From the NCBI GenBank assembly GCA_900468535.1, contig UBTY01000006.1, positions 1 to 64,000 of the forward strand: a stretch of DNA of 64,000 nucleotides. Direction: 5' to 3'. The position numbers were made by a program, and so were the translations under genes. Numbering within the stretch: position 1 is the first letter of the stretch; each line of letters opens with the position of its first letter. Below, piece by piece: positions 1-8,749 of the stretch. The notes beneath the pieces are model-generated. The model saw only the letters and a program-made list of their open reading frames with translations, made no database searches and was not told where the DNA came from. This DNA comes from Hyphomicrobiales bacterium (GTDB lineage: Bacteria; Pseudomonadota; Alphaproteobacteria; Rhizobiales; Rhizobiaceae).

Positions 1-207
1 CGTTGGCTGCTAACATGCTCTGCAGTGCCGCGACTGGCTACTCCGCATGCGCTGTCGCAGTTCCTGCGCACGGGAAGTCGTTGCAATGAAGCGATCCCTG
101 CGCAAACGCTGAGCGACGAACGGCCGGCGGGCAGCACCAAAAAGTGCATCTGGCGCACCCCGCGAGCGATATTGTATCTTGCTCGCACGCTAGAAGGATC
201 AGTGCCA

Positions 208-447
208 ATGAACGATAACCACGACGTAGTGACGGCTCTGAGATTTGATGTTGAGCTCAGCTTGACCGGGCCGATACCTGCGTTGGTGAACAAGAAGGCT
301 GCCGCTTTGCTGAGGATGATTGCCGACCGGTTGGAAGACGGCGATTTTGAGGAGGGGTCTGAATTCGTCGACGTCAACGACGAGAACGGCAAGTCAGTGG
401 GCGAGATCTACGTAGACTACGGTCATTTGGTCACGCACTCGGCGTAG
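208..447 (+). CDS. small acidic hypothetical protein (79 aa)
   Basis: I do not recognise the family. The reading frame stays open further upstream, but I choose the ATG at 208 because AGAAGGA lies about 10 bases before it and the sequence upstream of it does not look like protein. The product is acidic and soluble, with no signal peptide or membrane segment. A helical stretch rich in Ala, Leu and Arg (about residues 28-42) is followed by an Asp/Glu-rich tail that ends in a GEIYVDYG strand. It stands alone at the window edge with no EcfG-type promoter in front. Reality as a gene is likely; function unknown. Confidence 0.55.
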   Translation: MNDNHDVVTALRFDVELSLTGPIPALVNKKAAALLRMIADRLEDGDFEEGSEFVDVNDENGKSVGEIYVDYGHLVTHSA

Positions 448-929
448 CTTGGCAGCCACCCGCGTCGGGCACGCACGCATCTTTTAATGGGTTCGCCGGA
501 AACAGCACAACGCGATATCTACGATGCTCAAACAGACACGTGTTATTGCCGTGCTGCAACCCGGGCTGCTTATGCTGATACTGACGTCGCTGTATATACT
601 TCTATAGGAGGCAGTTCTGCCATGGCGTCCTCTCGCGCAAGACGCAAGTCAACAGCATTGCGGATTTCAGTTCCGCGCCGGATTGGTGTCCGTTAGTTCC
701 CTTATGATGTGAGCCAACCTCAAAACTGGCACGCTGCGGCGCTAGTCTCGAGACTTCAAGGCCCTCGTGGCAAGGCCGGTTCTTGAAGCCCGTGCTAACC
801 CTGCCAAGCTTCTTCCATCGACATAACACCATGTCGACGGAAGGGAATTGTAGGTGCGAACGCTCCGAATTCCTAAGCTGCAGAGCTTCGGTGCCCGTGA
901 TCGTGATGCTTCACCCGGTTATCACCAGA
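448..929. other. intergenic stretch, no supported gene
   Basis: Short frames exist on both strands but none shows a recognisable motif. An AGGAGG at about 606 precedes an ATG that opens only 24 codons of Arg/Ser-rich sequence, which I do not accept as a gene. Confidence 0.4.
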
Positions 930-1244
930 TCACGAAGGTCGGCTGTGAGCTTCTGCGAGAGCGCCACCCTTTGCAGCCAAACTCGAGTGGGTGCCCGTCT
1001 TCGGTCGAAAGCCCGCCTCAAGGCAGGCCGCGAAAAAGTACTCACGCGCCACGGCCGGCGGTGTCATCTTCTTTAGAGCGTTACGGCAGGCCACAACTGC
1101 GCAGTTCTGGTACGCGCCATGCCGAGATGGCCACTCAAACTCGAGAAAATCCAAGGCATCCGAGATACTGCTGAATGACTTTTCCAGGCCATTGGTAAGC
1201 TTAATGGTCACAGGGTTTGCCCATAGAACATCAACGGGGCTCAT
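930..1244 (-). CDS. DUF982 domain-containing protein
   Basis: This matches the small DUF982 family, which is abundant in rhizobia, often plasmid-borne, and of unknown function. Family features seen are an N-terminal strand with a V-x-W-x-x-P-V pattern, the 'DALDFLEFEWPSRHG' block with its Trp-Pro, a central Cys in 'VACRNALKK', and the helix ending 'FFAACLEAGF'. I start at 1244 rather than the upstream ATG at 1256 because GGAGG sits six bases before 1244. A second, more divergent DUF982 gene lies at 53908. I found no EcfG motif upstream of this copy. Confidence 0.75.
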   Translation of the reverse strand: MSPVDVLWANPVTIKLTNGLEKSFSSISDALDFLEFEWPSRHGAYQNCAVVACRNALKKMTPPAVAREYFFAACLEAGFRPKTGTHSSLAAKGGALAEAHSRPS

Positions 1245-1349
1245 ATCATCCTCCATCGCTGTGCTAAGATCTGATGTATGGAAAAAATCTATTATGCGAT
1301 TTTGAATGTTTCAAGTGCTCTGGAGCGGAAGTGGAGAGCGCATTATGAC

Positions 1350-1377
1350 AAAAAAAATACCCCGCTAGTAAGCGGGG
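1350..1377 (-). terminator. rho-independent terminator, minus strand
   Basis: A perfect 7-bp stem (CCCCGCT / AGCGGGG, loop AGTA, 1360-1377) is followed on the minus strand by a T-rich run at 1350-1359. It would stop minus-strand transcription coming from the dhaKL/IS110 debris and insulate the DUF982 gene. Confidence 0.75.
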
Positions 1378-1624
1378 CTGTAGAGGGAGTCTGGGACATT
1401 GGTGGCGCCTGGAAAGACGCCAATCGATAATTTAGGGGCAACTCTCGTGCTGTCAACCTGGCTTAGTCGCAGGAGTCGTTTCGATGCAACCCGCCATTCC
1501 CGGGCAAATCCTTCCCGAAGCAGCCGCTGTCCGACCTCCTTGCCGTTGCTGTCGTAGATACTCACCAGCGGCCGGCGCGATGGCGTATTGCATTGGCGAT
1601 CGGCGCAACCGAAGACACCATCTC
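1378..1624. other. unassigned debris beside the IS110 scar
   Basis: No intact gene. On the minus strand, around 1470-1570, one frame reads 'SNGKEVGQRLLREGFAREW', which resembles the C-terminal part of secreted nuclease (SNase-like) proteins, but there is too little to call it. Confidence 0.25.
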
Positions 1625-1930
1625 CACCAATTTCGCTGATACTCGCCGCCTCCTGCAAGAAAAGCCCAGATCACGCGCGCCATCTTGTTCGCGAGTGCTA
1701 CGGCGACGACCTAACAGGGCGCCGCTTTCGAAGCCGTAGGAGCCAGTGGCCCGTGGAGCTGTCGTCCTGACACCCCGCTCGAATAGACCTTCGGCGTCAA
1801 TCCGAGCCACGCCGCGAAATGTCTGGAGCTTGTGAAGCCTGAGGTGGAGGTGTCTGGCACGACGGTTCGGATTGCGGCTCCTGTCACGGGGCCAACGCCT
1901 GGGATCTTCAAGGACCGGCCCAGGAATGTC
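1625..1930 (-). mobile_element. IS110/IS1111-family transposase remnant
   Basis: The minus strand encodes two separated pieces of the transposase C-terminal (IS116/IS110/IS902) domain. One is 'IPGVGPVTGAAI' continuing to 'FAAWLGLTPK' (about 1800-1925), and the other is the terminal 'NKMARVIWAFLAGGGEY' (about 1635-1700) in a different frame. The N-terminal DEDD catalytic half and the region between the pieces are missing, so the element is dead. It abuts, and apparently truncates, the dhaL-like segment on its upstream side. Confidence 0.75.
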
Positions 1931-2790
1931 CCGCAAGCCAGCCCGCTTGCAGCACCTGCGCCGGCCGCTACCGCGGCCCTTGCGGCTTCGAACGCGGCAG
2001 CAGAGCCTCGCCTCATTCCCCTGATCGATGCGGCCAGGTTCATTTCCGCGTCCCTCAACGCGTGCGCGATCACCTCGATCAGGCTGGCTATGCATTTCCC
2101 CGGCCTTGGACCTGCCACTAGCCTCACTGAAACTGGGCAGGCTGTCATTGTGATCGAGCGCATCGGTCGCCACCTCAGTGGCAAACGTAGCACCGCGCCG
2201 CAAGGCAGGCGCATCACAGGCAGCGGTGCATAGCAGCTCGAGTTCCTCGTCGAGCCAAAGCAAAGTCACTGAGTAGCCCTGCATGTCTACGCTCGTAATG
2301 AACTCGCCCGCCTCAGGGGGAACTATCTCTACTCTTGCAGCCTCCAGCCGCGCGGCTACCGCCGACAAGAGTGCAAAAAGCTCTTCATATTTGTCGCGCC
2401 AAGGCCGTTGAGGATCGTTCCAACGCGTTTTGCGCCGAAGGGCCTTTCGGCAAGCAGCTTGTCGGTGAGTAGCGCAGCAAGATCCGTGGCACAAACAATG
2501 GTTTCTTCGCTGATGCCGGGCTCTACATGGACACCAAGATCCAGCGCCATCTGTCCTTTTGCGATGTCAACAGCGGCTGAACTGAGCCTGGTAGGGTGCA
2601 TCCCCTGAACGCCACACCAAAGGACACGGTTCTGTCGTTGGCATGACGCGTCAGGCGTGACTTCGTCAAGGTCGTGGCCGGATTCCGCCGCCGCACCGGC
2701 AATCTTGATGGGCCTTGAATACCGATTGGAGCGGCGACGTTTTGAAGGGCGATGCTGGCAAAAGGAAGTGGGAGCATCGTTTCCTGTAGC
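1931..2790 (-). pseudogene. dhaK: dihydroxyacetone kinase DhaK-DhaL remnant
   Basis: DhaK phosphorylates dihydroxyacetone or related ketoses. On the minus strand the DhaK fold is recognisable but spread over frames: 'NDRTVSFGVAFRGCTLPGS' (about 2590-2650), then 'LGVHVEPGI' (the family LGIHGEPGI block) with 'ILNGLGAT', then after another frame change near 2395 'YEELFALLSAVAARLEAA' and 'GEFITSVDMQGYSVTLLWLDEELE'. A downstream piece, 'RGMRRGSAAAFEAARAAVAAG' preceded by Asp/Glu-Leu-rich helices (about 1945-2110), resembles DhaL. At least two frameshifts plus truncation by the IS110 remnant make it non-functional. The DhaK assignment is firm; DhaL is weaker. Confidence 0.75.
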
Positions 2791-2970
2791 CGTTGATGAG
2801 AAACCGACCTCGATTTCATGGGCGGAGCTCTGCGCCGCGCGAAGAACTTGCGCATTGTACGCAGGATTCGACCTGCTCGCTGCTCTCGCGTCGGCTGGGC
2901 GTAAGGGCCCGGCGGTGGGATATACTCGCCGCTCGCGATTTCGTCGTCCGTGGTGTTCAGGTCCGGCCCG

Positions 2971-2995
2971 GGAACTTCACCTGATCCCCTAGGTT
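2971..2995 (+). promoter_or_regulatory. candidate EcfG promoter (GGAAC-N18-TT)
   Basis: GGAAC at 2971, TT at 2994-2995 (preceded by GG), and an ATG with Shine-Dalgarno at 3028, giving a leader of about 25 bases. Confidence 0.65.
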
Positions 2996-3027
2996 ACTTG
3001 GAAATTGTCACTGTATGGAGAACGACG

Positions 3028-3288
3028 ATGAGCAACTCGACCACTACAGATCATGCGAGGATAAGAGAGTGGGCGCAGGCACGGGGCGGCCGTCCGTCCG
3101 TCATCCGCACCGAAGGTAAGGGCGGCATCCTGCGGATCGATTTCGGTGAGCAGGAGGACGATTTCGAGGAGGTGTCGTGGGACGAATTTTTCGGGATTTT
3201 CGATGAGAGCAACCTGGCATTTCTTTATCAGGACGAGACGAAAGACGGCAAAATAAGCCGCTTCAACAAATTCGTTGAACGTGACTGA
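3028..3288 (+). CDS. small conserved rhizobial protein (86 aa)
   Basis: A conserved rhizobial family often mislabelled '1,4-alpha-glucan branching enzyme'; it is far too short for that and has no glycoside hydrolase motifs. Visible features are an N-terminal '[15 protein letters not shown]' segment, a strand pair 'GGILRIDF', and the conserved '[20 protein letters not shown]' block ending '[10 protein letters not shown]'. GGAG lies eight bases before the ATG, and an EcfG-type promoter lies upstream. The next gene follows closely, so the two are probably co-transcribed and stress-induced. Molecular function unknown. Confidence 0.8.
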   Translation: MSNSTTTDHARIREWAQARGGRPSVIRTEGKGGILRIDFGEQEDDFEEVSWDEFFGIFDESNLAFLYQDETKDGKISRFNKFVERD

Positions 3289-3303
3289 AGCTGCTTGATC
3301 GCC

Positions 3304-3879
3304 ATGGCCAAGGCATGCGAAAAGAACCGGCCTGGAATTGATCCGGCTCCTAGCGGTCGAAGCCCAACAACTGAGGCAGCAGATGGCCTCAATCCCGCGC
3401 TTGTTCGCAATATCGATGCAATCACGCGTCGCCGCCGAGAAACTCAGAAAGCTGCAAGTGCACAGGAGCAGGCGGCCGCTGCGATCAGCAGCTTCGCGGG
3501 GTCGATGCTATTTGTCTACCTCCACATTGTCTTTTTCGGCACATGGATCGCCGCAAACCTTGGTCTGATTCCTCTGGTGCCGGCCTGGGATCCTTCTCTC
3601 GTTATTCTGGCGATGGAGGCCTCCGTCGAGGCAATTTTCCTTTCAACCTTCGTGCTGATCAATCAGAACAGAATGGCCGCGGAGGATGATCTTCGTGCTG
3701 ACCTTGATCTTCAGGTCAGCCTCCTGAACGAGCATGAGACGACCCGCCTTATTGCCATGGTAGAAGCAATCGCCGCAAGGCTTGAGGTCAAGGTTGAAGC
3801 TGAAGGTGAGGTTAGCGAACTCAAGAAGGATGTCGCACCCGAAGCAGTACTCGATCGTATTGAAGCCGGGAATCCCTAA
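3304..3879 (+). CDS. DUF1003 membrane protein
   Basis: About 190 residues. After a charged N-terminus come two hydrophobic segments (about residues 65-87 and 95-123) with the DUF1003 pattern: 'FGTWIAANLG', an A/P-W-D-P-S element, then 'INQNRMAAEDDLRADLD', followed by an amphipathic acidic tail that may form a coiled coil. The role of DUF1003 proteins is not established; they are inner-membrane proteins, frequent in stress loci. The start could also be the TTG at 3295; neither has a strong Shine-Dalgarno. It sits 15 bases after the 86-aa gene and converges on the Gfo/Idh gene with a 21-base gap. Confidence 0.8.
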   Translation: MAKACEKNRPGIDPAPSGRSPTTEAADGLNPALVRNIDAITRRRRETQKAASAQEQAAAAISSFAGSMLFVYLHIVFFGTWIAANLGLIPLVPAWDPSLVILAMEASVEAIFLSTFVLINQNRMAAEDDLRADLDLQVSLLNEHETTRLIAMVEAIAARLEVKVEAEGEVSELKKDVAPEAVLDRIEAGNP

Positions 3880-3900
3880 AACACACCTCGACGCGGTCCT

Positions 3901-4959
3901 TTAGTCCGGGAAGGGATGAAGCTCGCACGCGCGCGAATGGGCCCGGTAGATACGGTCGATGGTTTCAGAAACAGCCACCAGGTGCTCCGCGCGAGTATCG
4001 AATGTGAAACTCTCGGACAATTTGCTTGCCCATGCGATTGCAGCGCGACCACTCCAATCATCGGGTGGGTCAACCAGCCGCTCGCGGCTGGTTCCTACGA
4101 AACCTTCGGCTACGAAGTTATAAAAGGAGCCGTCGACATTGCGCATCGTGGCGCCGCCTTGCGTGCCGTGAAACGTCGCATCGATCACGCAGTCGCAGCC
4201 CGCATGTAGGCCCCAGGAACACGCAAGGCGAACGATCGTTCCATTGGCGAGGGACAGCGTCGCAATGGCATAGTCTTCGACATCCTCCGGGCCGGCTGGA
4301 CCGACCCGCCCGCCACTTAGAAGATTGCTCGAAACATCAAGGACCTTGGGAAAATCGAGAGCCCAAAGAGCGATGTCAATGAGGTGTACGCCAAGATCAA
4401 TGACACAGCCGCCTCCTGACTGTTCTCTCTCATAGAACCAAGGCTTTCCCGGCCCGTAAGCGTTATGAAATGTCAGATCGATTGCCCTGACATCTCCAAG
4501 TTCACGCTCCAGAATCAACTGCCTGATTAGCTGCATTGCCGCCGTGTACCGGTAGGACAAGTCGACACCAAGCAGTCGGTCAGCACCTTTGGCGGCACCG
4601 ATGACGGTACGCACTTCCTCGGCAGTCCGGCCAAGCGGCTTCTGGCAGAAAACAGCCAGGCCAGCTTCAAGCGCTTGCACGCATTGCGCTGCGTGCTGCG
4701 CGCTTGGTGTCGCGATCACGATGCCATCTAGGTTCTCCTGTAGGAGTTCATCCAGGGTCGTGACCATCTTGGCCGACGGTGCGTTCGTCGAAGCAGCGGC
4801 GATCATTTCTGACGAAGGCTCTGCAATTGCCGCAGCATCGATTAGACCGCTGGCGATTAGTGCTTCCATCCGGTTACGACCAATCCATCCGACGCCGAGA
4901 AAGCCTAGGCGCGGGCGGCGCAACGCGATACCGGTTTTGGTGACAATGGTGTTGGTCAT
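3901..4959 (-). CDS. Gfo/Idh/MocA family oxidoreductase
   Basis: NAD(P)-dependent sugar or polyol oxidoreductase (352 aa). The N-terminal Rossmann domain has 'GFLGVGWIG' (about residues 19-27) and 'IVIATPSAQHAA'; the catalytic-loop element is 'CQKPLGRTAEE', with Gln where EKP is usual. The C-terminal alpha/beta domain carries 'GGGCVIDLGVHLIDIALW'. It overlaps the preceding alcohol dehydrogenase by four bases (ATGA), so it is the last gene of the minus arm of the glycan locus. There it may oxidise or epimerise a sugar for that pathway; the substrate cannot be read from sequence. A second family member is at 42106. Confidence 0.9.
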   Translation of the reverse strand: MTNTIVTKTGIALRRPRLGFLGVGWIGRNRMEALIASGLIDAAAIAEPSSEMIAAASTNAPSAKMVTTLDELLQENLDGIVIATPSAQHAAQCVQALEAGLAVFCQKPLGRTAEEVRTVIGAAKGADRLLGVDLSYRYTAAMQLIRQLILERELGDVRAIDLTFHNAYGPGKPWFYEREQSGGGCVIDLGVHLIDIALWALDFPKVLDVSSNLLSGGRVGPAGPEDVEDYAIATLSLANGTIVRLACSWGLHAGCDCVIDATFHGTQGGATMRNVDGSFYNFVAEGFVGTSRERLVDPPDDWSGRAAIAWASKLSESFTFDTRAEHLVAVSETIDRIYRAHSRACELHPFPD

Positions 4960-5945
4960 GCCGGATACACCAGAGCTTTGATAAAATTGCCCGGTCGGTC
5001 ACGCGTGTCGTCCAGGGCCTGTCCGAGCTCGGCTAGAGGATAGCGATGGGTGTAGAGGGATGACGGATCAAGTCTTCCCTCGCAAACGGCATCGACCGCA
5101 TCCCTGATGCCCTGGATATAGATGGCCGGGTCCCTTTCATGCGCGTTGATGACGTCGAGCCCGCGCCAGTTCCAAAGCTGCATGTTGACCTGCCTGGCGC
5201 CATCTTGATGGTATCCGGCAATTATCAGGCGGCCCCGCTCCATCGTCAGTTCGCCAGCCAGATCAAGCGGCCACTGCTTCCCCACCGCTTCGATCACGCA
5301 GTCGCAAAATCGCCCATCCGTGAGGTTTTTTACCGCGTCGATGATGCGCCAGTGATCATCCATGACAACCGTCGCCGTCGCACCCATGCGTGTCGCGACA
5401 CTCAGCGCCGCATCGCGACGCGATATTGCAATCACCCGGGCCCCCGCATTTGCCGCTAGTTGGGTAAGCAGTGCGCCGATAAAACCAATGCCGATGATTG
5501 CAACGGTCTGGCCGGCAGATATGCCTGATCTCTTGAATATGTTCATTGCGCAGCCGAGGGGCTCGCCCGGAAAAGGCTGACCCTCAAGGGCCGTGGGCAA
5601 CTGGACCACCATGCCGGCAGGGGCATAATCGTGCGTTGCGTAGGCGTGGTATGTCAAGGCTGCGACCCGATCGCCAGGCTGTAGATGAACAACGCCAGAT
5701 CCAACCGCGTCAATGTGCCCCCACCCCTCGTGGCCAAGTCCCCCAGGCTCTGTCGGGAACGTCATCCAGTCCGGTCCGGACCAGGGCGTGAGGTTGGAGG
5801 CGCAAACTCCGCAGCCCTCGAGCTTTATACGGACTTCCCCTTCCTCCGGTGCACGAAGGAACGACTGAACAATCTCGACGCGCCCGGGGGCGGGAAGGAT
5901 TGCTGCCCTGTGGTGCATCGCGTGGTCGCGTCTTTTCATATCCAT
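4956..5945 (-). CDS. medium-chain (zinc-type) alcohol dehydrogenase
   Basis: 329 aa, MDR superfamily. Catalytic-zinc residues are visible as Cys48 in 'GCGVCASN' and His72-Glu73 in 'GLGHEGWG'; the Rossmann motif is 'GIGFIG' at mid-protein. The usual four-Cys structural-zinc lobe is not apparent, so this is a compact MDR subtype. It starts 15 bases after the UDP-glucose dehydrogenase stop, with GGTGAG as Shine-Dalgarno, and overlaps the Gfo/Idh gene. The pairing of an MDR with a Gfo/Idh enzyme suggests oxidation/reduction of a sugar or cyclitol intermediate for the glycan locus. Exact substrate unknown. Confidence 0.88.
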   Translation of the reverse strand: MDMKRRDHAMHHRAAILPAPGRVEIVQSFLRAPEEGEVRIKLEGCGVCASNLTPWSGPDWMTFPTEPGGLGHEGWGHIDAVGSGVVHLQPGDRVAALTYHAYATHDYAPAGMVVQLPTALEGQPFPGEPLGCAMNIFKRSGISAGQTVAIIGIGFIGALLTQLAANAGARVIAISRRDAALSVATRMGATATVVMDDHWRIIDAVKNLTDGRFCDCVIEAVGKQWPLDLAGELTMERGRLIIAGYHQDGARQVNMQLWNWRGLDVINAHERDPAIYIQGIRDAVDAVCEGRLDPSSLYTHRYPLAELGQALDDTRDRPGNFIKALVYPA

Positions 5946-5960
5946 CGGCTCACCGTCCTG

Positions 5961-7346
5961 TCAAACCACTGAAGCGGCGATACCGGACAATGCCGGTCTT
6001 GCCTCGGCCATTCCGCTGGTGCCGTTCAGGGTTCGTGGCCATAGAAGGGGGCGTCCGATGCTATGGTAAAACAGCCCGTGCCCTGTAACGTCTTTAGCTA
6101 CGAGCAAGTTGCGGAAGTCAAACAGATGCTTCCCCGCCATCAAGTCACTTAGCCGAGTTAGGTCGAGATCGCGATACTCTTCCCACTCCGTCATGATGGC
6201 CACCGCGTCCGCTCCACGGACCGCACTATAAGGGTCCTCGTGCCAGGTGACATCAGCACCAAAGAGGTCCTGGGCCTTGCGGCGCGCTTGCGGGTCGTGG
6301 GCACCCACTTCGACACCCTCCTTCAACAGAGTCTCAATGAGGGAAAGCGCGGCTGACTCACGGACATCATCGGTGCTTGCCTTGAAGGCGAGACCGAGAA
6401 TTGCAACTCGGGAGCAACGTCGGGGTTCAAGGACGCCCAAAATGCGTTCAGCAAGCATGGCCTTGCGCTCGTCGTTTGCAGAGATGAGTTGCTCGATCAG
6501 CCCTTGGGGAGCCTTGTAGCGTCGCCCGGTCGCCGCAAAAGCGCGCGTGTCTTTTGGAAAGCATGACCCCCCAAAGCCTGGGCCTGGCTGCAGGAAGTTC
6601 TCGCCAATGCGCCGATCCGTTCCGATCCCGCGCGCGACAGCAGAAACGTCGCCACCGGCGTTTTCACAGATGTTGGCAACGTCATTGATGAAGCCGATCT
6701 TCAAGGCAAGAAAGGCATTGGCTGCATACTTGATCAGTTCGGCATCAGTCGTACTTGTGCTGATGAATGGTATGCCCTTGTCGATCAGTGGACGGTACAG
6801 CGAGCGCAATGCCACCGCCGTGCTATGATCGTCCGCGCCAACGACGACACGATCGGCCTCCAAAAAGTCGGCTATTGCAGATCCTTCCCGAAGGAACTCG
6901 GGATTGGAAGCCACCCGAACCGACTTGCCTTTTCTTGTCTTTTTGATGATTTCGCAGACGGCACGCGCCGTCCCGGCAACAACGGTCGACTTGATCACGA
7001 CAATCGCATTCTCGGCAAGGTACGGTGCAATGTCTCGCGCTGCTGCGTCGACTTGAGAAAGATCGATATCCCCATCAGGTCGGGAGGGTGTTCCAACGGC
7101 GATGAACACGAAATCGGCAGATGAAACGGCGTCCCTGAGGTCTGTGGAGAAGTTTAGCCTGCCGGCGGCTGCCATCTGTCGGATGAGGTCAGCAAGTCCC
7201 GGTTCGAAGATTGGGACATGACCATTCTGCAGATCGCTTATCCGCGTCTCACTAAGATCGACGCAGGACACGTGGCACCCCAGGGAAGCAAAGCACGTCC
7301 CTGTGGTCAGACCGACATAGCCGGCTCCGATCAACACCAATTTCAT
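5961..7346 (-). CDS. ugd: UDP-glucose 6-dehydrogenase
   Basis: Oxidises UDP-glucose to UDP-glucuronate with two NAD+. The 461-aa length suits the bacterial family. The NAD-binding motif 'GAGYVG' is at residues 7-12, 'VGTPSRPDG' and 'IKSTVVAGT' follow, the 'NPEFLREGSA' block is at about 148, and the catalytic Cys262 lies in 'GPGFGGSCFPKD'. The C-terminal nucleotide domain has 'ILGLAFKASTDDVRES'. It is the first gene of the minus arm, with an EcfG-type promoter just upstream. Its product is the substrate of the UDP-glucuronate decarboxylase at 15244, so together they can make UDP-xylose. A GDP-mannose dehydrogenase activity is less likely. Confidence 0.93.
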   Translation of the reverse strand: MKLVLIGAGYVGLTTGTCFASLGCHVSCVDLSETRISDLQNGHVPIFEPGLADLIRQMAAAGRLNFSTDLRDAVSSADFVFIAVGTPSRPDGDIDLSQVDAAARDIAPYLAENAIVVIKSTVVAGTARAVCEIIKKTRKGKSVRVASNPEFLREGSAIADFLEADRVVVGADDHSTAVALRSLYRPLIDKGIPFISTSTTDAELIKYAANAFLALKIGFINDVANICENAGGDVSAVARGIGTDRRIGENFLQPGPGFGGSCFPKDTRAFAATGRRYKAPQGLIEQLISANDERKAMLAERILGVLEPRRCSRVAILGLAFKASTDDVRESAALSLIETLLKEGVEVGAHDPQARRKAQDLFGADVTWHEDPYSAVRGADAVAIMTEWEEYRDLDLTRLSDLMAGKHLFDFRNLLVAKDVTGHGLFYHSIGRPLLWPRTLNGTSGMAEARPALSGIAASVV

Positions 7347-7384
7347 CTGTCCGTTCTCCGCTCATTAGAATGTTCCGGCCTTCG

Positions 7385-7409
7385 AACTTCAAAGGCGCCG
7401 CTGGGTTCC
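7385..7409 (-). promoter_or_regulatory. candidate EcfG promoter for ugd arm
   Basis: On the minus strand GGAAC (7409-7405), 18 bases, TT (7386-7385); the ugd ATG is at 7346. It is divergent from the motif at 7575. Confidence 0.6.
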
Positions 7410-7574
7410 TGATGATGTTGAGGAAAATGACATTGAAGATGATGGCGACCAAAATGCACAAGAAGCCAAGGCGTTGGCGCTGGAAACTCGCAAGGCGTGC
7501 CGAGGCCACAAGACAGGGAACCGGATGATCTCATTGATGAGGACAATGATGTTATCAAAGCTATCATAGAATCA

Positions 7575-7599
7575 GGAACTTTTGCAGATTGCCGAAGTT
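7575..7599 (+). promoter_or_regulatory. candidate EcfG promoter for glycan operon
   Basis: GGAAC at 7575, 18 bases, TT at 7598-7599; first ATG of the eight-gene operon at 7643. Confidence 0.6.
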
Positions 7600-7642
7600 C
7601 GCACCTCACCATGAACAGAATATCAGCAATGATGAGGTCGGA

Positions 7643-8749
7643 ATGGCAACGATTTTAGTGACCGGCGGATGCGGCTTTATCGGCCGGTATGTCACAGAGG
7701 AACTGCTGAGACACGGCTACCGCGTTCGCATTCTTGACGCTCTGATTGATCAAGTCCATGCGGACGTGCAGGTCATCGTTCCATTGCAAGCGGAGGTGTT
7801 GCGGGGCGACGTCCGGGACAAAGCTCTTGTCGAACAGGCTCTTTCGGACGTCGACGGCGTCATTCATTTGGCCGCTGAAGTTGGCGTCGGGCAGTCCATG
7901 TACGAGATTGCACGCTATGTCGGTGGCAACGACCTCGGAACCGCCGTTCTTCTGGAAGCAATGATTGGCAAAACCGTGAAGCGAATTGTCGTCGCCTCAT
8001 CGATGAGCGTGTACGGGGAAGGACGTTACCGGGTTAAGGATGGGTCCTCGCTTGAAATCGTCAGGCGAAAATCCGAAAGCATTAGGAGTGGCCATTGGGA
8101 TGCAACCGGACCGAATGGCGAAGAGCTCCTCCCTGTGCCTACAGACGAGGAAAAGCCCATCGACCTCGCATCGATCTACGCGCTCACCAAATACGCCCAG
8201 GAAAAACAAGTCCTGATTTTCGGCTCCGCCTACAACATCGAGGCTGTTGCTCTGCGGCTGTTCAACGTGTTTGGCGCCGGTCAGGCTCTCTCCAATCCGT
8301 ATACCGGGGTTCTGGCCAACTTCGCCTCCCGTTTGGCGAACGGACAGTCCCCGATGATCTTCGAAGACGGGCGCCAGCGCCGTGATTTCGTGCACGTGCG
8401 CGACGTAGCACGGGGTTTTCGGCTTGCATTGGAAAAGCCGGCAGCCAATGGTCACGTCATCAATATCGGGAGCGGAAACGCATATACGATCGCCGATGTC
8501 GCCCTGCTGCTGGCCGACGCTCTTAAGGTCCCCCACATAGGCCCCGATATCATGAATAAGGCTCGCTCGGGCGATATTCGAAACTGTTTTGCCGACATAT
8601 CCAAAGCACGCGAATTGCTGGGGTTCGAACCGCAGCATCAGTTGGAGAAGTCGCTCGGGCCGTTCGCTGATTGGGTGCGCAGCACCACCTCGATCGACCG
8701 CGGCGTGGACATGAAGCGTCAACTCGAAGCACGGGGATTGGTATCATGA
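7643..8749 (+). CDS. NAD-dependent sugar epimerase/dehydratase (extended SDR)
   Basis: 368 aa. The glycine-rich NAD motif 'TGGCGFIG' is at the N-terminus; 'SSMSVYGEG' supplies the catalytic Ser/Thr region and 'YALTKY' the Tyr-x-x-x-Lys pair. 'RLFNVFGAGQ' and 'RDFVHVRDVARG' are typical of nucleotide-sugar epimerases; the layout is closest to dTDP-L-rhamnose 4-epimerase-like enzymes. I chose the ATG at 7643 because it starts directly at the Rossmann strand and has GAGG eight bases upstream; the frame opens earlier at 7589. First gene of the operon, and its stop overlaps the next start (ATGA). The sugar acted on is not certain. Confidence 0.88.
   Translation: MATILVTGGCGFIGRYVTEELLRHGYRVRILDALIDQVHADVQVIVPLQAEVLRGDVRDKALVEQALSDVDGVIHLAAEVGVGQSMYEIARYVGGNDLGTAVLLEAMIGKTVKRIVVASSMSVYGEGRYRVKDGSSLEIVRRKSESIRSGHWDATGPNGEELLPVPTDEEKPIDLASIYALTKYAQEKQVLIFGSAYNIEAVALRLFNVFGAGQALSNPYTGVLANFASRLANGQSPMIFEDGRQRRDFVHVRDVARGFRLALEKPAANGHVINIGSGNAYTIADVALLLADALKVPHIGPDIMNKARSGDIRNCFADISKARELLGFEPQHQLEKSLGPFADWVRSTTSIDRGVDMKRQLEARGLVS

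Noticed and set aside
1562..2494. 310-codon open frame on the minus strand
   Set aside because: Only its first part (DhaK-like) is meaningful; the rest is an out-of-frame read through dhaL and IS110 debris, so it is not one gene.
3028..3288. Glucan branching enzyme
   Set aside because: A label often attached to this family, but 86 residues and no GH13 motif exclude it.
7372..7376. A second GGAAC nearer to ugd (minus strand)
   Set aside because: No TT at 18 or 19 bases; the motif at 7409 fits, this one does not.
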